Source of the DNA: Hoyosella altamirensis
GTDB taxonomy: Bacteria > Actinomycetota > Actinomycetes > Mycobacteriales > Mycobacteriaceae
DNA length: 64,000 bases
Assembly: GCF_014191505.1 (NCBI RefSeq)
Contig: NZ_JACHWS010000001.1
Span: 1,488,001 to 1,552,000, forward strand
Direction: 5' to 3'
The notes below the pieces were generated by a model. The model was not told the origin of the DNA. It searched no databases and saw only the letters and a list, made by a program, of their open reading frames with translations. This document shows positions 34,131 through 43,455 of this stretch, one piece after another. Both the position numbers and the translations under genes were made by a program. The stretch's first letter is position 1. Each line of letters begins with the position of its first letter.

Positions 34131-35090
34131 ATGAACGACGACACTTCCGCTTGGTGGAACCTGCTGGACGACAACGCGAAAAGCGCGGCCCACATGATTA
34201 CCCAAGTTCTGCGGAAACCCATTCGGGAGCTGGGGCCTGAGCAGGCTCGCGCCCTCTTGAACACAACCCCGACGGCGGCGTCGACCGCGTCGGTGGACCA
34301 TTTCGAACAAATGACCGTGCCGACCCGGGCGGGCACAATCGAGGCCCGCCTGTACCGCGGGGACGGTGCCGACGGCAACAGTCCTGCCCTGGTCTACCTG
34401 CATGGCGGCGGTTTCGTCATGGGAACCCTGGACGGACCCGACGATGTGTGCCGTGCGATTGCCGCCGGGTCTGGCTGGTCAGTCGTGTCCCTGGACTACC
34501 GTCTAGCTCCCGAGAACCCGTACCCGGCAGCGCTTGAAGACTGCCTCGATGCCTACGCGTGGCTTTTACGCACAGCGCCGAAGTACGGCATCGATCCGAA
34601 CCGTATCGCGGTCGGGGGCGACTCCGCGGGTGGCAATCTTGCCGCCGCCCTGTGTCTGAGCCGACGGGACAAAGACCGCCCCCTCCCTGTGACTCAGGTG
34701 CTCGCTTACCCCGCAGTCGACGGGACGTTCACCGCGCCATCATGGTCGGAGTTCGCCGACTCGCCGTTTTTGGGCGCGGCGGATGCGCGCTGGCTCTGGG
34801 ATCAATACGTTGGCCGAGGATGCCGAGTGGACGACCACCTCGCGGCACCTATGCGTGCCCAGTCACTTCGCGGCCTGCCGCCTGCGCTGATCCTGACCGC
34901 TGAGGTCGACCCGATCCGCGACGACGCCGAAGCGTACGCGGCGCGGTTGCGCCAGGACGGTGTATCCGTCTCGCTGATCAGGTACACCGGCGTCTTTCAC
35001 GGATTCTTCACGGAGGTCAATGTATTCGCGCAGGCGAGGCGAGCTATTGACGAGGTTTGCCGGCACCTGCGTGATTTTGCGCGCGCATAA
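34131..35090 (+). CDS. Alpha/beta hydrolase, HSL (GDSAG) family
   Basis: Enzyme of 319 residues. Oxyanion motif YLHGGGFVMG, nucleophile elbow VGGDSAGGNLAA, acid in EVDPIRDDAEA and His in GVFHGFF complete the triad of hormone-sensitive-lipase-type esterases. I start at ATG 34131 after GAGG; the frame is open to 34074 but that start overlaps the operator. ChnC-like lactone hydrolases belong to this family, which would suit a Baeyer-Villiger product. It may hydrolyse the ester or lactone made by the monooxygenase. Confidence 0.88.
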   Translation: MNDDTSAWWNLLDDNAKSAAHMITQVLRKPIRELGPEQARALLNTTPTAASTASVDHFEQMTVPTRAGTIEARLYRGDGADGNSPALVYLHGGGFVMGTLDGPDDVCRAIAAGSGWSVVSLDYRLAPENPYPAALEDCLDAYAWLLRTAPKYGIDPNRIAVGGDSAGGNLAAALCLSRRDKDRPLPVTQVLAYPAVDGTFTAPSWSEFADSPFLGAADARWLWDQYVGRGCRVDDHLAAPMRAQSLRGLPPALILTAEVDPIRDDAEAYAARLRQDGVSVSLIRYTGVFHGFFTEVNVFAQARRAIDEVCRHLRDFARA

Positions 35091-35574
35091 GCTCCGCTCC
35101 GTCCCGGCTGCTGCGGTCGCCGTCCTCGGTCAGCAGGCCCGGTCCCGGTGCCAGCTCAATATCGCGGGCGGTGAGATCGTCTCCGCAGCAATCGCATTCG
35201 AGCCGCACGTGCGCTTCGCCGGAGCAACCGCGGTGCTGATAGTGCACGGGCGGGCCTTCCGGCGCCATGTAGACGTCGCCCCAGTCCTTGATCGCCATCA
35301 GAATCGGGTAGAGGTCGTGTCCCTTTTCGGTGAGTCGGTATTCCTCATGAGCGCTGCCGGGAGTCTTCTGTTTGGCCAGGATCGCGTGATCGACAAGCCG
35401 GTCTAGGCGGTCTTGCAGCCGACTGCGGGACACGCCGAGCGCGCGCTGGAACTCGTTGAACCGCCGGATGCCGGTGAACGATGTTTTCAGCACCAGCAGC
35501 GTCCAGCGGTCGCCGAGGATCACCAGCGGGCGGGTGATCGAGCACGGGAAGTCGGCGAGATCGTCATAGCGCAT
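35044..35574 (-). CDS. HxlR family transcriptional regulator
   Basis: Regulator of 176 residues with the HxlR winged helix: CSITRPLVILGDRWTLLVLK, RRFNEFQRALGVSRSRLQDRLDRLVDHAI and EYRLTEKGHDLYPIL. The C-terminal extension has a CxxC-like cluster (HRGCSGEAHVRLECDCCGDD), a possible metal or redox site. Its 3' end overlaps the convergent hydrolase gene by 47 bp. It is divergent from a quinone reductase, its likely target. Confidence 0.87.
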   Translation of the reverse strand: MRYDDLADFPCSITRPLVILGDRWTLLVLKTSFTGIRRFNEFQRALGVSRSRLQDRLDRLVDHAILAKQKTPGSAHEEYRLTEKGHDLYPILMAIKDWGDVYMAPEGPPVHYQHRGCSGEAHVRLECDCCGDDLTARDIELAPGPGLLTEDGDRSSRDGAELMRAQNHAGAGKPRQ

Positions 35575-35627
35575 GCATCGATCTTACCCTGGCTAGTTTC
35601 AAAAGAAGACTGCTCGTGCTAGCGTTC

Positions 35628-35644
35628 AGTCTCGAAATGAGACT
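35628..35644. promoter_or_regulatory. Putative HxlR operator
   Basis: AGTCTC-GAAAT-GAGACT is a perfect 6-bp inverted repeat with a 5-nt spacer, 20 bp before the quinone reductase ATG and between divergent genes. Confidence 0.55.
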
Positions 35645-35663
35645 ATGGGAAGAAGGGGACACG

Positions 35664-36629
35664 ATGGAAGCGGTTTACTTCGAGCGGCACGGGGGACCAG
35701 AGGTCCTGCACTACGGGCAGCGGCCCACTCCTCGGCCAGGGCCGAACCAGGTGCTCATCGAGGTGCACGCGGCAGGAGTCAACCCACGTGACTGGATGCT
35801 GCGGCAAGGAACCTACGTCGGCCGATACCTAGTCGGCCGACCCCCGACCATCCCCGGAAGCGACGTATCCGGTGTGGTCGTCGAGGTAGGGGCTAAGGTC
35901 GAGGACTTCGCGGTCGGCGATGAAGTCTTCTCTATGCAAAGCCAACTCGGCCACATGGGCGGTTATGCACAGTACATGGCGGTCAATGCCTCGTGCGTGG
36001 CGCTGAAGCCACCGGCGATCAGCCATATCGAAGCAGCGGCAGTGCCGGTGGCGGGACTCACCGCCTGGCAGAGCCTATTTGGTATAGCCCGCATCTCGGC
36101 GGGCTCCAAAGTCGTTGTGGTGGGCGCGTCCGGCGGGGTGGGGCACTACGCGGTCCAGCTCGCCAGCCATGCCGGAGCACACGTCACCGCCGTGTGCAGC
36201 GCAGCCAACGCCGAGTTCGTCCGCGGCCTCGGAGCAGCTGCGGTCGTTGATTACACCGAGGAGCGATTCACCGACGTCGTTAGTGGCCAAAACCTTGTCT
36301 TTGACACCCTCGGCAGGGAGAGCCTGGACAGCTGCAGCAATGTACTGGCCCGCGACGGGCTCTACATCACGACGGTGCCCAACCTCGCTACCTTCGCGCG
36401 ATGGGCGCAGTCCACCGTGCGTTCCCGCATCCTCGGTGGCCAGCGTGCATCGGTCATCGCCGTGAAAGCACGAGGCCAGGAGCTGAGTGCCATCGCCGAC
36501 TTGATGACGCAAGGGCACATCCGGTCCGTGGTCGACAGTGTCTACCCCCTAGCCGAGGCGGCCGAGGCGCACCGTAAGAGCCGAACCTTCCGCACCCGCG
36601 GCAAACTCGTGCTGCAAGTCCGCGGTTAA
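35664..36629 (+). CDS. NADPH:quinone reductase-like MDR oxidoreductase
   Basis: Enzyme of 321 residues in the zinc-free MDR group: EAVYFERHGGPEVLHYGQ, VNPRDWMLRQG, PGSDVSGVVVEVG, then VVVVGASGGVGHYAVQLASHAGA, the NADPH loop AxGGVG of quinone reductases. Zinc ligands are absent. It reduces quinones or activated enones. ATG at 35664 follows GAAGAAGGGG; an in-frame start at 35616 overlaps the operator. Regulation by the divergent HxlR protein is likely. Confidence 0.88.
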   Translation: MEAVYFERHGGPEVLHYGQRPTPRPGPNQVLIEVHAAGVNPRDWMLRQGTYVGRYLVGRPPTIPGSDVSGVVVEVGAKVEDFAVGDEVFSMQSQLGHMGGYAQYMAVNASCVALKPPAISHIEAAAVPVAGLTAWQSLFGIARISAGSKVVVVGASGGVGHYAVQLASHAGAHVTAVCSAANAEFVRGLGAAAVVDYTEERFTDVVSGQNLVFDTLGRESLDSCSNVLARDGLYITTVPNLATFARWAQSTVRSRILGGQRASVIAVKARGQELSAIADLMTQGHIRSVVDSVYPLAEAAEAHRKSRTFRTRGKLVLQVRG

Positions 36630-36766
36630 AAGCGCAAAGCAGTGACCGCGCACACGCTGTCGCACCCCTGTGTCACTATGAATCGTATCTGGAGCTGGGC
36701 AGGAGACTGCGTACAACGGTGCTGGATCGCGTTCTCCTCGACATCGAACCATCCCAGAGAAAGGTG

Positions 36767-37393
36767 ATGATTTTGACCGAGCAGACCATGAAGATCGATC
36801 CGGTGAGATTGGCCGAGGCGGTGGCATTTGCTGCCGACAAGCACAGTGACCAGACCCGCAAGCGCGCCGAGGGGGACAGCCGGCCGCGAATTCCGTACAT
36901 CAGTCACTTGATGGCAGTATCCGGAATGGTGATCGAGGATGGCGGTGACACTGATGAGGCCATTGCGGGCTTGCTGCACGACTACATCGAGGACGTCGAT
37001 GAAAATGGGGCCGACGCGCTCGAGCAAAGATTCGGTGCGCGGGTCCGCGACATCGTGATCGGGTGTTCCGGTGCCAAGAAGGAGGAGATCCCGGACTTCC
37101 GGACCCGCAAGCAGACCTACCTCGATCACCTGACCGCCACCCGAGACCCAGCGACAGTGCGCGTCTCCCTGGCCGACAAGGTCCACAACGCGCGTTCGAC
37201 TGTCAGCGATCTTGAGACTGATGGCCCCTCAATTTGGGACCGATTCAATGCTGGCGTGGAGGATCAGCTCTGGTGGTACATCTCGCTCTCGGCGGCCTAC
37301 ACCGACCACGCGAACGACGGTCGCGCTGATGCGCAGCGGGCTGCGGAACTGCGTCGCCTCGTCGACCGGATGACAGAAATCAGCAGGCAGTGA
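36767..37393 (+). CDS. HD domain protein (SpoT-like hydrolase domain)
   Basis: About 208 residues with ISHLMAVSGM, the HD motif GLLHDYIEDVD and LADKVHNARSTV, which follows the RelA/SpoT and MESH1 pattern for metal-dependent phosphohydrolases. No synthetase or TGS domain is present, so it may be a small alarmone or nucleotide hydrolase. The start is uncertain: ATG at 36767 or TTG at 36773, the latter better spaced from AAAGG. It stands alone. Confidence 0.75.
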   Translation: MILTEQTMKIDPVRLAEAVAFAADKHSDQTRKRAEGDSRPRIPYISHLMAVSGMVIEDGGDTDEAIAGLLHDYIEDVDENGADALEQRFGARVRDIVIGCSGAKKEEIPDFRTRKQTYLDHLTATRDPATVRVSLADKVHNARSTVSDLETDGPSIWDRFNAGVEDQLWWYISLSAAYTDHANDGRADAQRAAELRRLVDRMTEISRQ

Positions 37394-37506
37394 CCGCGCG
37401 CGGCACTTCTCGACAAGTGCCGAAGAATGCACGTCAGTTCCAGGGCGAATTGGTTCGTTTCTCTGCACGAGTGCACAGTCCTCACAAGCGCGGCGATCTT
37501 GTCCTC

Positions 37507-38097
37507 TCAATCGCGTACCTCGAGGTTCGCATCTGATTGGCCGAATCCTCTGATCATGGGTATCAGGACCTCTTTCGCGTTGGCGAGCGGGCTGATTGAT
37601 CGGCTTGCTCGACTTTGCACAATGGCGCCTTCAATGGTGGAAATGGTTACGTCCGCGATCATCTCTGCGGTATCTATTGGGATGGCGTACTCAACAAACG
37701 CACCGACAAACTGGTTCCTCCATGCTGTGAACACATCAGCTGCGGCGGCCTGGATGGCCGGTTCCGACGGTCCCGACTGGGCCGCTGCGTTTATCGGACA
37801 ACCACGTACGTAGTCGGTCTCAAGCAAAGTTGAGATCCAGTCATCGATGAGCGCTTCGACGCCCGAAGCCGGGCCGGCTTCAAGGAATTCCGCGATCTGA
37901 CGGGATAGATGGCGTCCCGCCACACGAGTTGCGTATTCGATCAACTCCGATTTTCCGCCCGGAAAGTTCTGATAGATCGATCTGCGTGCGGTTCCACTGT
38001 GCTCAAGCAGTTCCCTCAGCCCCGTGGCATGGACACCTCGTTCGCACATCAACGCGATGGCGCTGGTCACCAACCGCTGCCTCGGTCCTTGTGTCAT
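37507..38097 (-). CDS. TetR family regulator (LmrA/YxaF type)
   Basis: Regulator of 196 residues from ATG 38097 (GGGGGTG 6 nt upstream). The HTH reads RQRLVTSAIALMCERGVHAT with LRELLEHSGTARRSIYQNFPGGKSELIEYA, the FPGGK variant being typical of the YxaF/LmrA group. The C-terminal domain contains GCPINAAAQSGPS, as in that group. It is divergent from a CrtI-like oxidoreductase and two 18-bp operators lie between them. Confidence 0.88.
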   Translation of the reverse strand: MTQGPRQRLVTSAIALMCERGVHATGLRELLEHSGTARRSIYQNFPGGKSELIEYATRVAGRHLSRQIAEFLEAGPASGVEALIDDWISTLLETDYVRGCPINAAAQSGPSEPAIQAAAADVFTAWRNQFVGAFVEYAIPIDTAEMIADVTISTIEGAIVQSRASRSISPLANAKEVLIPMIRGFGQSDANLEVRD

Positions 38098-38111
38098 CGT
38101 CGTCACCCCCT

Positions 38112-38168
38112 GTAGACCAATCAATCTACTTCTGCGTAGACTCTGCCATTGTAGATCGTCCGGTCTAC
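38112..38168. promoter_or_regulatory. Two YxaF-type operators
   Basis: 38112-38129 and 38151-38168 both have the form GTAGA-N8-TCTAC (the second has GTAGATCGTCCGGTCTAC). Their centres are 39 bp apart, with another half site GTAGAC between. They cover the promoter region shared by the TetR gene and the oxidoreductase gene. Confidence 0.7.
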
Positions 38169-38195
38169 TTTCGCCGTGATGTGAGGACTGATTTC

Positions 38196-39920
38196 ATGAA
38201 GACCGACTGGGACGCCATCGTCATTGGCAGCGGAATGGGCGGAATGACCGCAGCGGCGTATCTAGCCGCCAATGGAAAGCGCACACTCGTGCTCGAGCAA
38301 GGTGACGTTCTTGGCGGCTGCACCCATGTGTTCCGACGAAAGGGCTACGAGTTTGAGGTAGGGGTTCACTATCTCGGCGACTGCGGACGACCAGAAGGAA
38401 ACATCCCCACAATCTTGCGAGGCGTCGGCGCAGAGGGACGGATCGAGTTTCAGGAGATTGATCCAGATGGGTTCGACGTCCTCAACTTTCCATCAGTTAG
38501 GTTCAAGGTGCCGCGAGGTTGGGACCTCTACCAAGACCGGCTCATTGAAGCTTTCCCCGACGATGCCGCTGCGCTGCGCCGCTACATGCGCATCATCCGC
38601 AAGCTGGCCAACGCAGTGGACCGGGCAACCACCCCCGCCTCGACGAAAGGCTTAGCCGCCACGATACTGCGGGCCGGCTGGGCCGCTCCGTTCGCGATCA
38701 TGCCATTGACCCGCGTCTTCGACGTGTGCGGCATCGGCCCTGCACCACGACCAGTGCTCGGAGGACAGACACCGGCGTTCGCCTCGCCCGCGACCCGCGC
38801 ACCTGCAATCGTCCAAGCGGGGTTTCTCAAAAACTACATTGAAGGCGGTGCCTACTTCCCGGTCGGTGGGGGTCAGTCAATGTCCGCAACCATGGCAGAA
38901 GTAGTTCGCGCCAACGGCGGTGATTACCGACTCAATGCGCGCGTGCGCCAAATTCTGGTCGAGGACGGCGCGGTGACCGGGGTTTTGGTTGACGGTGGCG
39001 ACGTGTTCACAGCACCGGTCGTGGTTTCGAACGCCGACCTTAAGCGCACCTATCTCGAATTGCTCGACCCCTCAGATGTGTCGGCGGTAAAAAAGGCGAT
39101 GGTGTCGAACTATTCGATGGCGTGGCCGCTGTTCAACACCTACTTTGGCCTCGATATCGATCTGGCTAAGACGATGACCAGCTCGCAGATCTGGAAGTTC
39201 CGTGCCGACGCTGACTTCGGTCCAATGCAGGATGCGATCAACTGGAAGAAGGCCGGGGGAGACCGCGAGGTCTGGTTACGGGCCGTGCGCGAAAACGTCT
39301 GCGCGATGATCCATATCGGAACCAACAAGGATTCTGCGACTCCGCTGGCACCTGCGGGCCATTCAGTTGTCGAGGTTATGACCTATATGCCTGCCGATCA
39401 TGACCTGTGGGGCATCAGCGATGATGGGCCGGTGGGCGGTGAGAAGTACCGCGATAACCCGACGTATCTTGCGACCAAGGACGCGGTCACCGATATTCTG
39501 ATCGACCTCGCCGAGGAAGTGATTCCTGGTTTCCGTGAACATATCGTGTGGCAGGAGGCCGGCACCCCGATCACCCAGGAGCGGTACACCCACTCCACCG
39601 CGGGCGGGTCGTACGGCATCGAGATGAACTTACGCCAGATCGGGCCGATGCGACCGGCCCCAAAAACCGACATCAAGGGACTGTACCTCGCGGGCGCGAG
39701 TATGGGATGGGGCCCCGGTGTTGAGGGCGTCATGCTGTCCGGTGTCGGCGCAGCGGGCGCCGTCGTCTCGAAGGATCTGTTCAAAGAGATTCGCAACGGA
39801 AAGGTCTTCGGCGTAGCCGACCAGATGCCGCCCAAGGGTAATTACTGGGACCCGCTGGCCGTCGCGACCGACACGGTCCTGCGCGGCGCCAAAGCGCGCC
39901 CTAAGGTCGTAAACGACTAG
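38196..39920 (+). CDS. FAD-dependent CrtI/phytoene-desaturase-like oxidoreductase
   Basis: Flavoprotein of 574 residues. The FAD motif is DAIVIGSGMGGMTAAAYLA, followed by VLEQGDVLGGCTHVFRRKGYEF, as in carotenoid isomerase and retinol-saturase relatives; the C-terminal block is GLYLAGASMGWGPGVEGVMLSG. It probably desaturates, saturates or isomerises a polyene or lipid. I take ATG 38196 with GAGG 10 nt upstream; the longer frame crosses the operators. Nearby genes are a broken P450 and a fatty-acid desaturase sharing an operator type, so a lipid substrate is plausible. Confidence 0.87.
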   Translation: MKTDWDAIVIGSGMGGMTAAAYLAANGKRTLVLEQGDVLGGCTHVFRRKGYEFEVGVHYLGDCGRPEGNIPTILRGVGAEGRIEFQEIDPDGFDVLNFPSVRFKVPRGWDLYQDRLIEAFPDDAAALRRYMRIIRKLANAVDRATTPASTKGLAATILRAGWAAPFAIMPLTRVFDVCGIGPAPRPVLGGQTPAFASPATRAPAIVQAGFLKNYIEGGAYFPVGGGQSMSATMAEVVRANGGDYRLNARVRQILVEDGAVTGVLVDGGDVFTAPVVVSNADLKRTYLELLDPSDVSAVKKAMVSNYSMAWPLFNTYFGLDIDLAKTMTSSQIWKFRADADFGPMQDAINWKKAGGDREVWLRAVRENVCAMIHIGTNKDSATPLAPAGHSVVEVMTYMPADHDLWGISDDGPVGGEKYRDNPTYLATKDAVTDILIDLAEEVIPGFREHIVWQEAGTPITQERYTHSTAGGSYGIEMNLRQIGPMRPAPKTDIKGLYLAGASMGWGPGVEGVMLSGVGAAGAVVSKDLFKEIRNGKVFGVADQMPPKGNYWDPLAVATDTVLRGAKARPKVVND

Positions 39921-39931
39921 GTGTACCGACG

Positions 39932-41225
39932 TCACTTCTCCGATTCGCGAGGCCGGTAGAACAGCCGCGTTCCATTGCGGGGGACGACAACGACCGACCG
40001 ACGGACCGGTGACTCTTCCTTTGTGCTGGCAGGTCTGAAGTCGCCGTGTAGTAGCAGTGTGTGCAGCACAGTGGTCAGCTCGATCATTGAAAAACTTGCA
40101 CCGAGGCACCGTTTGAGTCCGCCACCGAACGGAATCCAGGCGTACATGTTCGGACGCTGGTGAAGGAATCGTTCTGCGTGGAATTCGTGCGGCTGCGCGT
40201 ACGTCTTTGGGTTCTTGTTGACGGCGTCAATGTACAGAACGATTCGCGTACCCGGCTCGAGGACGTGGTCACCGAGCCGATAGGAGGTCGTTGTCACGCG
40301 GCTGGTGAACGGCACAGGAGGACGTAGCCGAAGCGTCTCGTTGATCACTGCGTGGGTGTACCCAGTCTCGCCGGTCTCTGCCTCAGCACGGACTCGCGCC
40401 AGTACCTCGGGTCGGTGCAGCAGCGCATCGAACAGCCACGACAAGGTGGTCGCGGTGGTTTCGTGTCCCGCAAGCACGAGCGTGACGAGGTCATCGCGGA
40501 TGGCGCTATCGCTCAGTCCGTTGCCGTCCTCGTCGCGCACCTTGAGCAGCACGCTGAGTACATCGGTACGAGTCGCCAGGTCGGGGTCAGACCGACGTTC
40601 GGCGATGAACGGGAGCAAGACGGACGCCAGGTCTTCGTTAACACGGTCCCGGTGGCGTCACCATCGCAAGGTGCCGAAGCGGCGCAGCGCATAGCGCATC
40701 GTCGTTTCTTCGGTCAGGCCGAGATCAAGGAGTTCCTCGAATGGGTGACCCAACCGTTGGATGTCGCCCGGATCGTTCACCCCGAAGATCACGCGCACGA
40801 TCACATCGAGAGTCATCGCCCGCGCTGCGTACAGCAACTGAAAGGGGCGATCGGTCGGCAGTCGGCCATCGCTCATCGCGTGGCGGACTCGATGATCGGA
40901 ACGTAGGAGCGCAGCGCGTCGCCGTGCAGCGGTGAGGTGAGCAACCGTCGCCCGCCGGAGGTGCTCCGGTTCTTCCTGCACGAACATCGAGTCGTGCCCA
41001 TATATCGCGGCTGCCGGGCCGACACCCTCGCCGCCAAGCAGCACCTGGGGGTTTTCGGTTAGCACCTGTTTCACGAGACCGGGTTCGGAAACGAGGACCA
41101 GGTTCCCAAAGCCGAATACCGGAACGCTGACGATCGGACCGTACATCCCGAATAGCTGCTGGCCGAGGCGTTCCCCGCCTATCAGATAGCCGACAGCGTA
41201 GAGGAGTCCGAATACGATCAGGCTC
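39932..41225 (-). pseudogene. Cytochrome P450 pseudogene
   Basis: The C-terminal part is complete: LAGHETTATTLSW (I-helix), NETLRLRPP (ExxR) and IPFGGGLKRCLGASFS (haem Cys). Going upstream, TGA at about 40656-40658 replaces a codon in FGTLRW-stop-RHRDR. Between about 40880 and 40950 the P450 sequence (LLTSPLHGDALRSYVP) lies in a different frame from its two sides, so there are two further indels. The N-terminus stops at about 41225, where it abuts a TetR remnant on the other strand. Several independent lesions make this real decay, unlike the single-hit genes elsewhere. Confidence 0.88.
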
Positions 41226-41230
41226 TCGAG

Positions 41231-41611
41231 ATGCTGATTCTGCTTAGCAGGGGCGCAGCCGACGCCGAACTGTCGGATCCGGACGGTGAAGCGATCGTTT
41301 CTGGCGTCCTCGCCGCCCTGGCAGGACAGCCCGCGTTTACTCGAATGTTCTTCCTCGAAGCAATGGCGGCAGGGCAGCGGATCCGCGAACGACGAGACAA
41401 GGCGATCGACGACTTCGCAGCGGCCGCGCGGCCAAGACTCAATTCGTTTCGAGCCGCCAGCAACCCGCCACTGGCGCCCCTTGAGCAAGAGGACGTTTTG
41501 ACCCTTGTCGGCGCCTGGATCGAGCTGATAATCCACCACCTAGTTCGTCACGAGGCATCGACGTTGCCCACATTGACCCAGCGGATTCTCCGGCAGGTGC
41601 GGCGGTTCTAA
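41231..41611 (+). pseudogene. C-terminal remnant of a TetR family regulator
   Basis: The frame of 126 residues lacks any HTH and begins inside the ligand domain (PAFTRMFFLEAMAAGQRIRERR, LTLVGAWIELIIHHLVRHE, typical of TetR C-domains). Its missing N-terminus coincides with the P450 break at about 41225, so a deletion joined the two genes tail to tail. It is unlikely to be functional. Confidence 0.65.
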
Positions 41612-42125
41612 AGCGACTCCGCACCTCAAGCGGCGCATCGAAATGTGCGGGGCGGGTGAGCCTCATCGAGCGAGGACCGAATGCAACATCGTTGGCTTTA
41701 CCGGCACCTCTGCACATTCCCGAGGCGGGCAAGACCATACAAGCGAAGGCAATCTTCGGAGCCTGATGCGCCAGCTCGCCTGACAGCACGCGAAGGTGTC
41801 GACAATGGGCGTTGCCGTGCGGGGCGCCGGCAAAACTTCTCGACATGAGAGTGAACAGGCCAAGCCGTCTTCGACACACTTACACACCCCCACTGAATCC
41901 ACTCCCATTCGTTGTATTCGCTGTTCGCAACGTCACAGCGCCGCACATTGCCAAATTGAGACCGATTGGTCTACCGTTTTCAGAGAACAACCGTTCACTG
42001 ATATTGACACTGACGCATGACTGGTTGCTCCAGCCTTGACCCCATCCAGGCTCCCGCAGCGTCCTCACGGGCGTGCCCCATGTCCGGCCGAAGTCAGCCA
42101 CACACTCAACCCGTAGGAAAAAGCG
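41612..42125. other. Long leader region before the desaturase, no gene supported
   Basis: About 514 bp with only unconvincing short frames. The one recognisable element is the operator-like site at 41958-41974. The first half may be further debris of the recombination that broke the P450 and TetR genes. Confidence 0.4.
41958..41974. promoter_or_regulatory. Third YxaF-type operator, upstream of the desaturase
   Basis: Read on the minus strand it is GTAGACCAATCGGTCTC, sharing the first 11 bases with the 38112 operator (GTAGACCAATCAATCTAC); it also contains the dyad AGACC-GATT-GGTCT. It lies about 150 bp before the desaturase ATG. Confidence 0.55.
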
Positions 42126-43271
42126 ATGCCTGACACCAAAAGACTGACCCCCGAACAGATCGAAGAATTCGGTAAGGAAATGGAGGGAATACGGGCCCGC
42201 GTCGTTGCCGATTTGGGGGAGCGAGATGCCACGTACATCCGCAATCTCATCGACGTGCAGAAGAAGCTCGAATTGGCAGGGCGCGCGATGCTGTTCTTCG
42301 GCTGGCTGCCCCCGGCCTGGCTCGGTGGCATCGCTGCTCTCTCACTGTCGAAGATTCTCGACAACATGGAGATCGGCCATAACGTCATGCACGGTCAGTA
42401 CGACTTCATGCAGGACCCGGCCCTGACCTCGAAGAACTTCGACTGGGACAACAGCATTCACGCCGACAGCTGGTTGTACACACACAATTACATGCACCAC
42501 ACCTTCACCAACATTATTGGCAAGGACCACGACGCCACCGGCTACGGCGCCTTCCGGATCACCGAGGAGACCCCTTGGCATCCGATCTGGCTGCTAAACC
42601 CAGTCTTCAATCTGGCGCTGCAGCTGACCTTCCAGTGGGGGACTGCCCTCCAAGAGCTTCAGTTAGAGAAGTTCATCTCAGGCGAGAAGTCGTGGGACGA
42701 CATGAAGGAAGGCCTCGCTCGCGTCCGTGGCAAGGGTGGGAAACAGGCATTGAAGGACTACGTCATCTTCCCGCTGCTGTCGGGCCCGGGTGCGCCATTC
42801 ACATTCGCCGGAAATGTCGTTGCGAACGTGGTTCGCAATCTGTGGGCATCAAACGTGATTTGGTGCGGCCACTTCCCGGAGGGGGTCGAGACCTTTTCCA
42901 TCGAAGAGACCGAGAATGAGACTCTCGCTGGCTGGCACTATCGTCAGATCCTCGGCTCGGCGAACTTCACCGGTAATCGGTACGTCGACATCCTGTCGGG
43001 CAATCTGACCTACCAGATCGAGCACCACGCGTTCCCAGACCTCCCGGCGCACCGCTATCGAGAGATTTCGGCCGAAGTGAAGGTGATCTGCGAGAAGTAC
43101 GGAATCCCCTACCACGAGGAGTCGATGGCCCGGCAGGTATACAGCACGTGGAAGAAGGTCTTTCGACACGCGCTCCCTGACCACTTCTACACGCAGTCGC
43201 CGACCGCGACGCTAGCCGACATTGCGATGCTCCCGGTGCGGACAGTACAGCGCCAGCTCCAGGCGGCTTAG
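42126..43271 (+). CDS. Membrane fatty-acid/acyl-CoA desaturase (DesA3-like)
   Basis: Di-iron membrane desaturase of 381 residues. Histidine boxes are at H85-H89 (GHNVMHG), H120-H125 (HNYMHH) and 297-301 (QIEHH), the last in the form used by acyl-CoA and acyl-lipid front-end type enzymes and by mycobacterial DesA3. Hydrophobic stretches flank the first box. It needs an electron donor, which is not encoded nearby. An operator shared with the TetR gene at 37507 suggests regulation with the CrtI-like oxidoreductase. An alternative is a sterol or alkane-type desaturase, less likely from the box pattern. Confidence 0.9.
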   Translation: MPDTKRLTPEQIEEFGKEMEGIRARVVADLGERDATYIRNLIDVQKKLELAGRAMLFFGWLPPAWLGGIAALSLSKILDNMEIGHNVMHGQYDFMQDPALTSKNFDWDNSIHADSWLYTHNYMHHTFTNIIGKDHDATGYGAFRITEETPWHPIWLLNPVFNLALQLTFQWGTALQELQLEKFISGEKSWDDMKEGLARVRGKGGKQALKDYVIFPLLSGPGAPFTFAGNVVANVVRNLWASNVIWCGHFPEGVETFSIEETENETLAGWHYRQILGSANFTGNRYVDILSGNLTYQIEHHAFPDLPAHRYREISAEVKVICEKYGIPYHEESMARQVYSTWKKVFRHALPDHFYTQSPTATLADIAMLPVRTVQRQLQAA

Positions 43272-43298
43272 GTTCCGCATCGCAGGGAACGCTCAATT

Positions 43299-43327
43299 CC
43301 CCGGCTCGCCCAACACTGAGGCCGGGG
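43299..43327. terminator. Putative terminator between convergent genes
   Basis: CCCCGGC (43299-43305) pairs with GCCGGGG (43321-43327), with a T-rich tail ATTTG on the plus strand. It lies between the desaturase and MpaB-like genes. Confidence 0.5.
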
Positions 43328-43455
43328 ATTTGAGCCGATCGGCCACGTATCGATTCATTAGGCGGTTCCAAACTAATCTGCACTCCGCGATAGAAGGCAA
43401 GTTGCTTCAGGGGTTGGCCTGGCCCGCGCTCCGATGGGAGCCGCACCGACTGCGG

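Noticed and set aside
37929-38195. N-terminal extension of the CrtI-like gene to 37929
   Set aside because: It would cross the divergent TetR gene and both operators; ATG 38196 precedes the FAD motif with a proper ribosome site.
40352-40906. 184-residue plus-strand ORF over the P450 region
   Set aside because: Antisense to recognisable P450 sequence.
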